DNA of 64,000 bases from Beaufortia kweichowensis. Lineage: Eukaryota; Chordata; Actinopteri; Cypriniformes; Gastromyzontidae. The notes under the pieces were generated by a model. The model ran no database searches. It was not told the DNA's origin and saw only the letters and a program-made list of their open reading frames with translations. Location of the stretch: contig CM032808.1 of NCBI GenBank assembly GCA_019155185.1, positions 8,112,716-8,176,715 on the forward strand. The letters run 5' to 3'. Position 1 is the first letter of the stretch, and each line of letters begins with the position of its first letter. Shown in pieces: positions 52,824 to 64,000 of this stretch. A program made the position numbers and the translations under genes.

Positions 52824-54639
52824 ATAATAATCAAATTGTCTGAATGTGAACAACCTATTAATTTATTAAAGTAAGCATAAAATAAGAACAATGTGAAACG
52901 TGGTGAAACAAAATGACTAAAACATGACTTGTACCAATGTGGTGTGCATCTATATTTCTAAAGGTGAGACAAAACAGGACCAAAGCAAACAAGTTACCGT
53001 AGTACTGTAAGACGACTACAGCTGTAGTTTACTGTGCATGTGGACCAGAGTTCAAATCTTGTCAGATTAATTACATTTCTTGATAAGAAAGCAACATTCT
53101 GAACTAAACTCAACATCTAGTCACCACCACCATGCATTTTTTACATTTATACTGTCACATAGCTTGCCTTTGTTGATAGAAATACTGTAGCAGTATGGAC
53201 AGGAAGCACCAGGGGAGGCGAAAGAGGAATGATTTCATAAAAGAACCTCGAGCCGGGCCTGGAACTAAGGTCTCAGTTATGCCAGTGCAATATGCCGGAG
53301 TGCCGCCCACAAGACCGACTCTGATGCAGCTTTGACGTTTTAATAATTACTCCTTTTCAAGAAATTCCATGTGCAAAAAATGGGTATGACGTGAGTGATT
53401 TGGTTAAGGTGCCACAGCGTTTTTCCCCTAAAGAATACATATAATTTATTCTTTAAAAGTTGTATTTCAGTATTGCTATGCAATAAGGCTGTTTTTAAGT
53501 GCTTTATTTTTGTGTCCTACTTTATGATTCACAATAGACCATTTTATATTTTTCTGTGACTTTCTGCCTTGATTCAGCCTACACTTTAAAGAGATTACAA
53601 AGATGATAGACCGTGTCTTCCAAGAATACAGTAAAGCTTGACCAATCAAAGCTAGTCCAACCACCTCCACAGTCATGTTGCATATACTTCAACCGGTCCG
53701 TTTTGGTCTCACCGAGCGCGACATGCTGATCCCGAAACCGATCCATTTGCCACCGTGAACCTGCCAGTCTCCTCCACAATTACAGCTCTGCACTCTGACA
53801 GTCGCTGCATACCACCCTCTAGGCATCTGACAACCTGCTACCTCCCACACATACATTTATAGCCCTGTCACCAAAGATCGCCGCTTAATGAGGAATATGC
53901 TTTCTCCAGTTGCAGCACGGATTGCTGCCCCGTGTTTCGCCACATTTCTTTGTTCTACAGACTCGCCGGCCACCCGAGAGTCTGAGCTGGAGGAGGACGG
54001 TCACTAGATCTGTCCTGTAGTACCCGTGAATAATGCTAATCCAGCTCTGGCTTTACCAGTTTGTTCTGTGTTTGTACAAGATGCATCTTTTATGTGCGCG
54101 TCAAGTGTCAGGTCTGTGTTGGTTGATGTGTTTTGTGGAGGCTGGAGGTTTCCAACTTTGAAAATTGAGGGCTGGAAAAGTTGGCTTGTTAAAGAGAGAG
54201 ACAAAAAGAAGTGGATACAGAAACTATAACCATCATCCGTTCAGTAATGACCAATGGGAATCACCATCCTGCAAATTATTTTATGATCATTTTTATTGAT
54301 TGCCTACATATTGATGCATACAGTGTGTTTATATTTTTGATTTGTCTGTTTTGAGAAGTGTATTCTCTACACACAAGAAGGTTTTCACCGTGTTTTTTCC
54401 CCCGAGACTATTGAGCAATTTACACCTGTGCAGTACATGCAGTTTTACTCTTTTTGCTAAAATTTCATTGCACCATATGCAAGTTATTGTCTTGTTTTTG
54501 GTGCAATTCATAATAAGCAACCTGCAAAGATTTTGCATTACGCTCTGTATGTTTGGATATTACATGATTTTCATTTTGTGAATTTGTGCCGTAAAAAAAC
54601 ACAGACAGTGCATGCACATAAATGTCTCTGTTAGCGGCC

Positions 54640-56470
54640 TTGTATTTATTATTAAGCATTTCCAGGTTTATGGATGTGACATTTTTAGTCAAAACTTGAA
54701 AAATAAATTCTCACAGAATGTATTTATTGACGCGTCAATAACAATATATTAAAGTGTCTGTTTTTATTTTACTAAACTAAAAAATATTATTCTCTGTTAT
54801 ATATCAAGTTATATATTTTTAAAAATGAAAATACAAATGCATTATGAATCTGACAAAAAAGAAAAAGGCCTACATGTTTTTGAATGTCAAAATACTTTGT
54901 AGGATTTTGTCGTAAAAGTCCTAAAAGGCTTTTTTTTTTATTATTTACTCTAAATGTGTCTGCTGTATGTCTTTGAAAATCACATTTTACTCAGTGAAAT
55001 TTACTATCAGGCATTTTTAAGTGCGGCTTAAGTGTCCAAATACTTTTTGCGGCGCCTGTATACAGGTAACATTGAAACTCATTTTAGGCAAACAGAAAGT
55101 TGAGAACTGGAGTTGCTGATAAGCAGCAGTATTTGATGAAGCTCTGCGAGGCTCTGGGTGTGCAGTCAGTTGGATCTGGTGATAGCAGAGAGGTCCTGGT
55201 GGCCGGCCTGCCCTGCAGTGCAATAAATTTACTACCGTGGATAGATACCGTAGGATTACTTCCGTAAAGCTCGGGCCAATCGCAGACCTAGACTGTTGAC
55301 CGTCTGTTACCTTTAGCCACTGATTTGGAACCAGTTTCGCAGTGCTTCTGATTACAGTTAAGGTTAAAATGACATGGGGAAGGGGCGTCTTGTATGACTG
55401 CAGGTGCGATGAAGAGTGAATCCTTCATATTCTAAATGATTCCCTGATTGTGAAAGTGCATCTCTGAATTCATTCATTTTTCATTTCTTCTGGGGCACTG
55501 AAAGGCCATTATGTATTTCATGAGTTCACACACTCATCTCATCCCTGAGAGTGTTCAGGGTAAACAGATTTAGCTCGCTTTCTGTACATATGCGTAATGG
55601 AAGTTACCCCCAGACGGCTTAAATAATGAAAGCAACAATAGTTAATATTGATATTGAGATATTAGAAATAAAGGTGTGGAGGGGTGTTGGAAGAATTATT
55701 ATTATTATTATTATACAAATGATGAAAGCAGACACTTTTTTCTGTTAGATTTTTTCAGCCTTATGGATGTAACATTTGAAGTCAAAACTTGATATATAAA
55801 TTCTCACCGAATGTATATGGGTAGTTGACAAATAAATATGTGACTCTGTCCTGTGGTGTGACAGCAAAAATATAGAAAAAAAATAAAAAATATACACATA
55901 GCATAAGAGATTTATCTTCTTTGCTGGAGTTACAAATAGGATGAGAAGGATTTATCTTACTGTAATTGTTAGGTTTTTTTTCCTACACTTTTTTTTGTAG
56001 GTCACACCATATGACATGGGACAATGGGTGTCAACCACCCATTTATTACTAGTATACTGAACCATCTGTTTATATTTTAAGCCCTTTTGATGGAGTCCAG
56101 ACATCCCAAAAAAAATAGTTATCTATTTAAAAAAAGGGAAAAATATATGCATTGTGGATGTGACAAAAAACACACAACATTCTTTGCAGTATTTCTGTAA
56201 ATTAAAATGCAAAACGGAAGCAATAATACCAAACAAATGGAGAAGAGATAACTCTTCAAAGAACATGAAATAGTTATTTTATTTGAACTTTCATGGGCTT
56301 GTTTGTGATGAATATGGATGTGACAATTCTGAAAGTAGTACTTTACCAAACTATGAAAATTCATGCTTTAAAAAATGTTCTTAAAACTTTGAGAGCCACC
56401 AGATATTGACATCTGAGCTGTCTGTACGGTGAAGTCTTATAGTAAAAACTATTTTTTCATGATAAGGTTG
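54640..56470. repeat. region with an unidentified dispersed repeat, several related segments
   Basis: The segments at 54668-54730 and 55761-55815 are close copies: TTATGGATGTGACATTTTTA vs TTATGGATGTAACATTTGAA, both followed by GTCAAAACTTGA and AAATTCTCAC. The GGATGTGACA motif recurs near 56,155 and 56,315. The end at 55,029-55,060 (GTGTCCAAATACTTTTTGCG) resembles a DNA-transposon terminus. The boundaries are not resolved. Confidence 0.4.
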
Positions 56471-59400
56471 ACATTTGCATGAAATTTCCCTGATGATGTT
56501 CAAGCCACATCACATAGACATCTTTAAAGTATACACTGGTTTGTGCAGCATTCTTTACTTTCCTATTGTGATGTATTTCTGGGTGATATGGCATATCAAC
56601 CAAAAACAAGAAATGTAGGGCAGAACTTATTTTTATCCTCTTCTTGGTGGCTGTCAGTGCAGTACAGTAATAAGGCTTTGTAAATGTTCCTTCTACAGCC
56701 TTGGCTGACAGCAAATGCATTATGGGTAGTTTAGCGATAGGAAGGAGGGTTTAGGGAGGGCAGCTGCCAAAAATGCACCTCCCCACCATCTCCGTGCTTG
56801 CCGCTATGCTAGTTTAATGTGGTGTTTTTATGACAAGTGCTTGGAGGGGCGGGGTTAACTGTCATTTGGCCTATCGTCAAATGTCAACAAACTGGATGTC
56901 ATTTCACAGGACAAGCAACCTATTGCATTATGATACAAGTCAGAAGGATGAAAAAATATTATTGGGATCACATTTTTGGTTGATTTTTTTTTTTCTCCAA
57001 ATATTAATGGCTCAGGCGTTTCCAATGTAAACTGTATCATACTTTTGGCTGCTTTAAAATGACTTCTAATATTGCAATGATGCAAAACAAACAAGGGTCT
57101 AAACCTCTTATTGTAATCTGTGTTGTAAACAATGTTCTGTTTAAGACGAGAAGCATACTGCACCAGATTAATTTGGCAGGATTTCAGTTTAGTGAATGGG
57201 TTAAGCTGAGTAAGCCTGTATTTTAGAAGGAAATGCTAGTTCTTTAATGAAAGCTTACACTAGTATAATGGCTTATTGTCTCATCCTAGGACTGGGAAAA
57301 AGCCCGTCTTTGAAATTAAATTCCTTACTGTAAGATCAGCTCACGTAATGTTTTGCTGTCACCTTACACATGTTGTAAACATATGTGCCGTATGGAGAAG
57401 TCGGTTGGTGAGTGCTTGCCTTTCCCCTTACCTGTCTTATTTGTATTTATAGTAGACATTTTGTGATGGTAAGATGATTACAAACATGTTGAGATTCAAG
57501 TTTGACTGGTTTAAGGATTATTTACATTATTTTAGAAGGTGTTACAATCTGTTTCTGTTTTTGTATTATGTTGTGCTTATCTTGTCCACTCACTGAATTA
57601 TGATGCAATCGCTAAGGTTATTATTAATCTTATCTTTTTTGATTTTTTTTGGGAAACATGTAAATAATCAAAGCTCACATTCATGCACATATAATAAGTA
57701 TAATTTGAAGACATTTATATTTATTTCAAGCTTTGGATTTTAGGCTTTTCCAAATCAGATCAAATAATATCTTGATAACATATTAATATTGTCTTTTGAC
57801 AATAATAATTTTGATTTATTAAAAAATAGTCATGTCCCGTAGGTAAAAGTCTAATGGTCTTTCTGAATCATTTTTAATGCAATGTCATTTTACTGTAAGC
57901 TCTTACAAAATCTCAAATCTTTCTCTCTGATAAGAACCATTGTACTGCTGCTAGCTGGGCTGTATGTAATTTGAGGAAATGTCAGGTTGGACTGCTGTAA
58001 AACCTACCGATTTTGAATATCAGGGCGAATAGAAGTCCTTCATTTGAAAAATCCACTATAGCAAGTGCTCATCTCTCTCATGAAGTCGGACAGCTAACAG
58101 ACCTACTTAAACTGGGGGAAAGATGTGCAGACTGGATGCAGAAAGGCAGATAGGACGTTGTTGAATCCTTGTGGATGTTCTAGATGAAAGTGTGTGAGCA
58201 CTGCTGAGCTGCCAAAATCTCCGCTGCAAACTTCACCAGTGTGATGTAAAAACTAGAGCACTAAGTGCCTTATCAGGTCACAAGAGCTCCCGGGGCTGAA
58301 CAAGGAGGACTAAAAAAAGAAAGGAAATCCCCTAAAATATTTATACAAAGCTGGGTCATGTAATTTTTATTTTTATCATTCTTTTTAAGATGAAGGTGTT
58401 TAAGATGTATAATATGCAGCACAAAAACATCACTTTGTGAGGGTCTTGTACAGTAATAATATTTTTAATCATTTTGGAAATGTTGTTATTTTGGACATTT
58501 AAACCCCACAGTGTCTTCTATTAAAAATATGTATAAAATGTGCTGTATTAATAAATGGGTTTAATATTCCCTCTTTTCTGGGATTTTTCTCAACACACCT
58601 GCATGACCTTACAGCTGTTTATGAAGTGTGTGACCATTTATGTGCTCACTCATGCAGCTCTTGGTTGTTTTTCCAGGATCTAGATGACACATCAGGGCTA
58701 AATATGACTGATGCTGCTTAGAAAGGGCTGTCAGAGGGCGCCATTCATTGATTCCTGGAATTTCTAGTGCTGTCATATTCATCTAACAAGATTTAAGGGC
58801 ACAGTTTGTGATTATCCATTCTTAAGATTCTGAGAAGAGTGAAATGTACTTTATCTCAGTTTCTTTGTTTTCTTAATTTTTTTATTTCTTTATTCTTTCT
58901 TTATTTTAACAAATAAAAGATAAAGATAAAAAACTATATATTATTAGTAATAATTGACAACGGAGTATGTGGTAATGCAGTCTTGAAAATTTGCCATCCA
59001 TTCAGAATGTAGCATTTAAAAGCTTTTCACACTAAACATGCGGTGACACAGTATGCAGAGCAGACTATAGTTTTCTGCATGCTGTGTATATACCTCAATA
59101 TAAATAAAAATTTCTATTGGTTGGCATTTTCTACCATCATAAGGTACATACTGCCCAGACTTGCTTGTTATTAACATAATAAGATGACTTGTTTGTGTTT
59201 TTCCAAATCCAGACACATTCAATTATGCAGGTCCATCTCTTCCAATCAAATCCTGTCCTCTGAAGTTTTACGTTTGTATGTGTGTATGTGCGGTTAAGTA
59301 TTATATATAAAACCTTTTATAACATATAAAGGATTCATCACGCAAAACATCCACTACTTGCTACTTGTATAACTCTCTATTTTCTTCAGTTTCTTTCAGC

Positions 59401-60396
59401 AGTGTATTTCGTACGGATGCTTTCAACATTATTATGAAAATATCAGATAGTAAATGTACTTCAGGAAAGGCATAAACAGGAAATGAACACCAGATAGCTT
59501 GCTTGTACCTTGGAAAATGTATACAGAATTTGATTTCATATTTATATAGACCTTTCATTTTCTGGCAGTAGTAATATTGTTTGGGTTCATCTCAACCTCT
59601 CTACCCAGTGAATTTTTATAGCGTGCAGCTGAATTGCAAGTGCGCGCCCCTGTAAAACACGCTTTTGTATAAATAAAGTCACTATGATGATGTCAGGCTC
59701 CAGCCGAATTGCATTTTGGCATAGCAACACTGCAAGGCCACGATTATTATGCCAGAGCTTTGCATTCCACAGCCTTTATTAATTTATCAGTACCCAGTAC
59801 CAAGCCCTGTTCAAACCTTTCATGAAATGACTCTGAAATGGGCCCCCAGAGACATGAGCATAAGAAACTCAAGATTCCTCCCTCATATTAATTATCCTTT
59901 TCTTTTTAAATTCTGAAAGGCTTCATGCAGATGAGAGATCTGTATGAAGTCGTTCCTTAGTGCTGTCCTCTGAGTACATGTGTCATTCCTCCAAGACATC
60001 CTCTCTTACGTTACCCTTCCTGTCCCTCTCCCCCTCCCTCATCCACTCGGTTTCTCCGGTTTAATGTAAGGGTTGTTCTTAACAGTGTATCCAGGCATAC
60101 TGGATCAAGTATTATAGCATGTAGTATGTAGTCTTTAATTAGTTTTACTGCTTTGCATAAGATACCACCATAATAGATGATAGGGTTAGGGTTCTAATTG
60201 ACTGTTTTAAATTTGTATTTAAATGGATCTCTGTTTACATGTATCAATATACTAAGAGAAGCACTATACAAAGCACTATAATCCTGTTCTTTTGAAGTGC
60301 GTGTTACTACAACAAAAGCAGTTTTAATTTTTATGTAATTGACGTAATAAAAAAACTCCTTATGTCAATGTAAATTATTGTTTTTAGCAACAACTA

Positions 60397-60525
<129 letters not shown>

Positions 60526-62424
60526 TGTATAATATGTGTTATACCACCCCTAATTTATAAGATGATGTAATGATGATGATAATGATAATGATAATATAAT
60601 AACAACAACAACAACAATAATAATAATAATTATTATTATTATTGTTATTAGTTATTATTTTTTATTATTATTACTATTATTTTTAGCAGTTGTTATTAGC
60701 AGTTATTATTAGCAGTTATTATTATAGCACGTTTTCTAGAAAGCAAATGTACAGGATAAAACAACTGACAAGTATGAAAAAATGTACAAGAAATGTCTTT
60801 CGAAGGTGAAAGTAGACTCTTAAGCCTAGTAGTTTATAATATCTTTCATCTATATCATCTGTGCGCATTCGATCATAACCTATAACCTGCTATCAGATGA
60901 AATTAGAGAAGAGGGATGTGCCTGTAATCAGTCCTGGCAGCGGGGCGGCACCTCCACCATCACTTGCAGTTCTTCTCCAGCCACAGATCTAAACATTATT
61001 ATCACCCTTTTATCTCTTTAAACCCTCTGAATTCGAGTCGCATTGCTGTGTCCTCCGTCACGCCCCGCTCATTTGGCACAGTGTCACTCTTCTCACCGCT
61101 ATTAATGAGAGCAAAAGAAACAAAGCAGCGGGGTCTATTGAATTATTTGATTAAGTAGCTGCGGCTAATGGAGTTTCAGGACTTAAGAGCAAATGATGTA
61201 TCGCAGATGACTCGTCAAGGCTTTTAATTTGCTATCCCATTCATATGGCTATACATCTTCATTTTTATCTTTTTGCAATAACAAGTATGTTTATGTGCGT
61301 TTTGCTACTGTTAAACATGTGATACATGTTCAATACAAAGGGCTCTGCTATCTCTTAAATCCTTTCAGAAACCACATGCTTGTTTATTGCTCACAAGCCC
61401 TAAAGGATTCGTGGCTGGGGAATGTAATCAGTATTCTAATCAAGGCATTAAAACAGCATTTTCTTACCCACAGCTGTTTTCCTGACAAAACACACAGCAG
61501 AGATCGGCCTCACATGGGTTCAAACCGTGACACATTTGACAAAAGTTGTGCGGATGATTGAAACCCTTCCTTTAAGCATCCGTAAGGTCAATCGCTCAAG
61601 TTTTATTTCGATCAGCGTGATTAGAGAGGCCGCTTAAAGAGAGATGTTTCGCGTCTGCGCAGTGATTGCAAACTTTAAAGCCTCTTTGATTCATCCGCAT
61701 CAGACGGTAGATTGCACAGTGTTTTTCTGCCTTTTGATTCTTGTTTTCTCAGAGCGTTCGGACCCGATAGATAAAACCCAACCATAAAAGGCGCCGCGTA
61801 TGAGCGTAAGCCGTTTCCAAGTGAGTCATTTATCAGAGCGGTTCACCTTTGAAAGACGTTACTCTCGCCCGTACAACCACCGCGGCCGACTGTCAGGACT
61901 GGATGTACATCAAGAGACATCAAGAGACCTGCTTTTCATAAAATGGCCTCCTCATTCGGCTGCTCGGTCGAACACGCTCAAATATTAATCTGGTTTGTGC
62001 GTGTTGATGCGTTGCAGCCTCCACGAATATAAGCACTGTACTTTCAGACGATGTGTATTCCTGGCACATAGATGCTCCCAAAAGCAGCCTGAGGCAACCC
62101 TCGAGCATCCAGTGCCATGCACAAATACAGAAAGGCTTCAGGAGTGATAGCTTGGACACTCACACAAAAGACAAATGGTGAGAAACCTTGAGCCAAAAGT
62201 CGCCCACTTCTTATCATAGCAATTCCTTAATTTTCCAACATCATCTGGTTCAATCTGAATGTCAAGGGATAAATAATTCAAGGGATGCTCATGAAAAAAA
62301 TTGTGTTCCTGTACTTTTGTGTCATTGCTTCTTGTATTAATACATTTATTGACTCTAAAAGCCAAAATCTGAAGTGAGCTACACAACTTTATCTGCAGTT
62401 TAAGAACAGTAACGGTTCCCAGCG

Positions 62425-62545
62425 GATGTATTTTTGATTCCCAGATAACACACACACTGATAAAAAATGCATTGTACATCCTAAATGTACTAAAAAAGTC
62501 GCTTTGGATAAAAGTGTCTGCCAAATGCATAATTGTACATTTTTA
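62425..62545 (+). mobile_element. SINE, 5'-truncated copy
   Basis: It reads GATTCCCAGATAACACACAC and ACTGATAAAAAATGCA, then GTCGCTTTGGATAAAAGTGT with CTGCCAAATGCATAA. This is the 3' two-thirds of the tRNA-derived SINE family whose decayed full copy is at 43190-43490. Confidence 0.75.
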
Positions 62546-64000
62546 TTAAAAACTATGCGGATGAAAGATCCTTTTACCTTTTCAAGCTACGGTTGGCTTA
62601 CATTTTGTATAGCATTTAAGTATGAATGACCTTAACATAAGACGTAGGATAAACGTTTATGTGTGCTTTGTAACATATGACAATAGCAGCTTGAGTCGTG
62701 ATGCTTGGAGTCAGCACTTTATCATTGGTGGTGGATGCACTCAGTGTGACTTCTGTACTAGCAGCGTTGATAAAACGGCTACAATTTATTTCCATATAGC
62801 TTACAGCGTAAAGTTACTGCCACACTTCACACTGTTGTTTATCAGAGCGCTTTTCCAATAGTTTGACGACAACTACATAACTTTTCCATTAAAAGTTGCA
62901 AAGCCTTCAGTCCAGACATTCATTGAAGGCTGAATGTCACAAATCATGTGAAGCTTGCACTTCCAAAACAGATGCAGGTTTCTCAACCATGAAAATACAC
63001 AGTCGGCATGCTGTATGTGTTAGCTATTAGTCACGCACATATTTGGATAAAACATAAATAAAATCCTTTATTTTTTAAAAATAAACAGCCACTAACCATA
63101 GAAAGCTTGTTTCCTACACAAAAGCTAATTTTCTACAGCCAACAGGAGAACAAGGTTTAGTTCATTTGACTTCATTGACATCTTAATCCTTGTTGTTGAA
63201 TACCAAATAGAGTAAAAGGTCGGCATGTTATATTTGGTCATCTTCAAATCTAGTCACCCTTTGTCTAGAATTTGCAAAATCATACTCGTACTCAAATCTT
63301 ACATTTTGTCATCCAGCTTCTTGAGGTCTCAACCTGGGAAGCTTTTTAAACGGCATTAAGGGAAAATGTTCATCCAATTTGGCCTGAAAGTGACTGAATA
63401 TAACACATTGTCTGTTGACTTTGATTGTCACTCCTATAAATAGTCAACCTTTATCTGCACAGAACAGAATTAATTGCTTAAAAGCAAAGTGACAACCATA
63501 TTTAGCTACAGTGTGACATTTGACCATATGTTCATTAAATGTATATAAATGACTTTATTCCATTTTATAAGATGAAAAGCTCTGATCTGAGTATCAGACA
63601 CTGGTTTCCAGTGTATATTTTGTAGCTGCTGTCTGGATTGCTTTAGAAATCAAATATGCACATCTGTCTCCCTGTGTCGCGGCTTGAAGGCCAAAATTGT
63701 CCTTGTGTTAAGACCTGATTAATATTTTCTCCTCTGTGTTTCCAGTAGCAAAGCTTGTTGGGTTTATAGTGGTTTGAGATTTTTTGCTGGGGAAAAATGG
63801 CAGGTTTTCAATGATGGTTACAATAGCTCACAGGCAATGGAAGATTACAAACTAGCATGTATGGAGGCTGAGATCGGGACAGGTATTTTTTTGACTGCCT
63901 ACAAATGGCATGTTTTGTATTTGTTTTTTTTTCTATATCCATTTGCTTTGCCTTGCAGCACCTGTATTTCCTTGTTCAGTGGTAGTTTTGAAGGGAAATG
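62546..64000. other. intronic sequence, no feature seen
   Basis: No exon or recognised repeat. The predicted next CA10 exon is not present. Confidence 0.4.

Noticed and set aside
53240..53330. Reverse-oriented tRNA-like or SINE head (CGAGCCGGGCCTGGAAC)
   Set aside because: Only a short resemblance to a B box region and no tail; not enough to annotate.
61405..61440. Possible ca10 exon 3 (a Trp-Leu-Gly-Asn stretch resembling WGLVN)
   Set aside because: No acceptor in the right phase, and the following residues do not match the CA10 pattern CSVGKRQSPVNI.
62138..62530. 130-codon minus-strand ORF, the longest in the window
   Set aside because: Its start-distal part overlaps a SINE fragment and the composition is unlike a conserved protein; no family is recognised.

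Overview
This window is vertebrate nuclear DNA, most likely from a cyprinid-type teleost fish. The sequence is AT-rich, has no dense ORFs or operons, and carries many short dispersed repeats of kinds I associate with cyprinid genomes: TTAA-flanked palindromic MITEs ending in a 'gggtgaactatccctttaa' type terminus, tRNA-derived SINEs with the 'gtcgctttggataaaag' tail, and long microsatellites. The species cannot be fixed from the sequence alone. Almost all ORFs of 60-130 codons are chance ORFs or translations of simple repeats.

Only one gene can be supported: the 5' end of a carbonic anhydrase-related protein X gene (ca10) on the + strand. Coding exon 1 (30003-30063) encodes a hydrophobic leader beginning MDIIWEIFIIF. 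Coding exon 2 (40504-40578) encodes the diagnostic stretch KIHEGWWAYKEVVQGSFVP. The splice sites and codon phase agree exactly: exon 1 ends with one base of an Ala codon, exon 2 supplies the other two, and exon 2 ends one base into the next codon. Intron 1 is 10,440 bp. Intron 2 starts at 40579 and runs past the end of the window, so it is at least 23.4 kb. CA10 proteins are catalytically inactive, secreted, brain-enriched relatives of carbonic anhydrase that bind neurexins. Only about residues 1-45 are encoded here.

Layout: 1-28.9 kb is upstream gene-poor DNA with a nested MITE pair (2.2-2.75 kb), a dispersed-repeat 3' end (4.3-4.6 kb), an AGAAT pentamer tract (5.4 kb), several TTAA-type MITEs, SINEs (23.4-23.8 kb) and a CA microsatellite inside a repeat (27.7-28.0 kb). 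A CpG-rich stretch (about 28.97-30.06 kb) is the likely promoter and 5' leader; it contains several upstream AUGs, one of which overlaps the ca10 start codon out of frame. From 30.06 kb to the end is ca10 intronic DNA plus exon 2, with MITEs, SINE relics, a 217-bp CT tract (41.7 kb) and a TTA tract (60.4 kb). Several repeat-free, compositionally complex blocks in the upstream region and introns are plausible conserved non-coding enhancers, but conservation cannot be tested here.

I found no convincing evidence of a new multi-gene system. The most interesting observations are the uORF architecture of the ca10 leader, the nested and hairpin MITEs, the repeat nest at 46 kb, and the candidate regulatory blocks.
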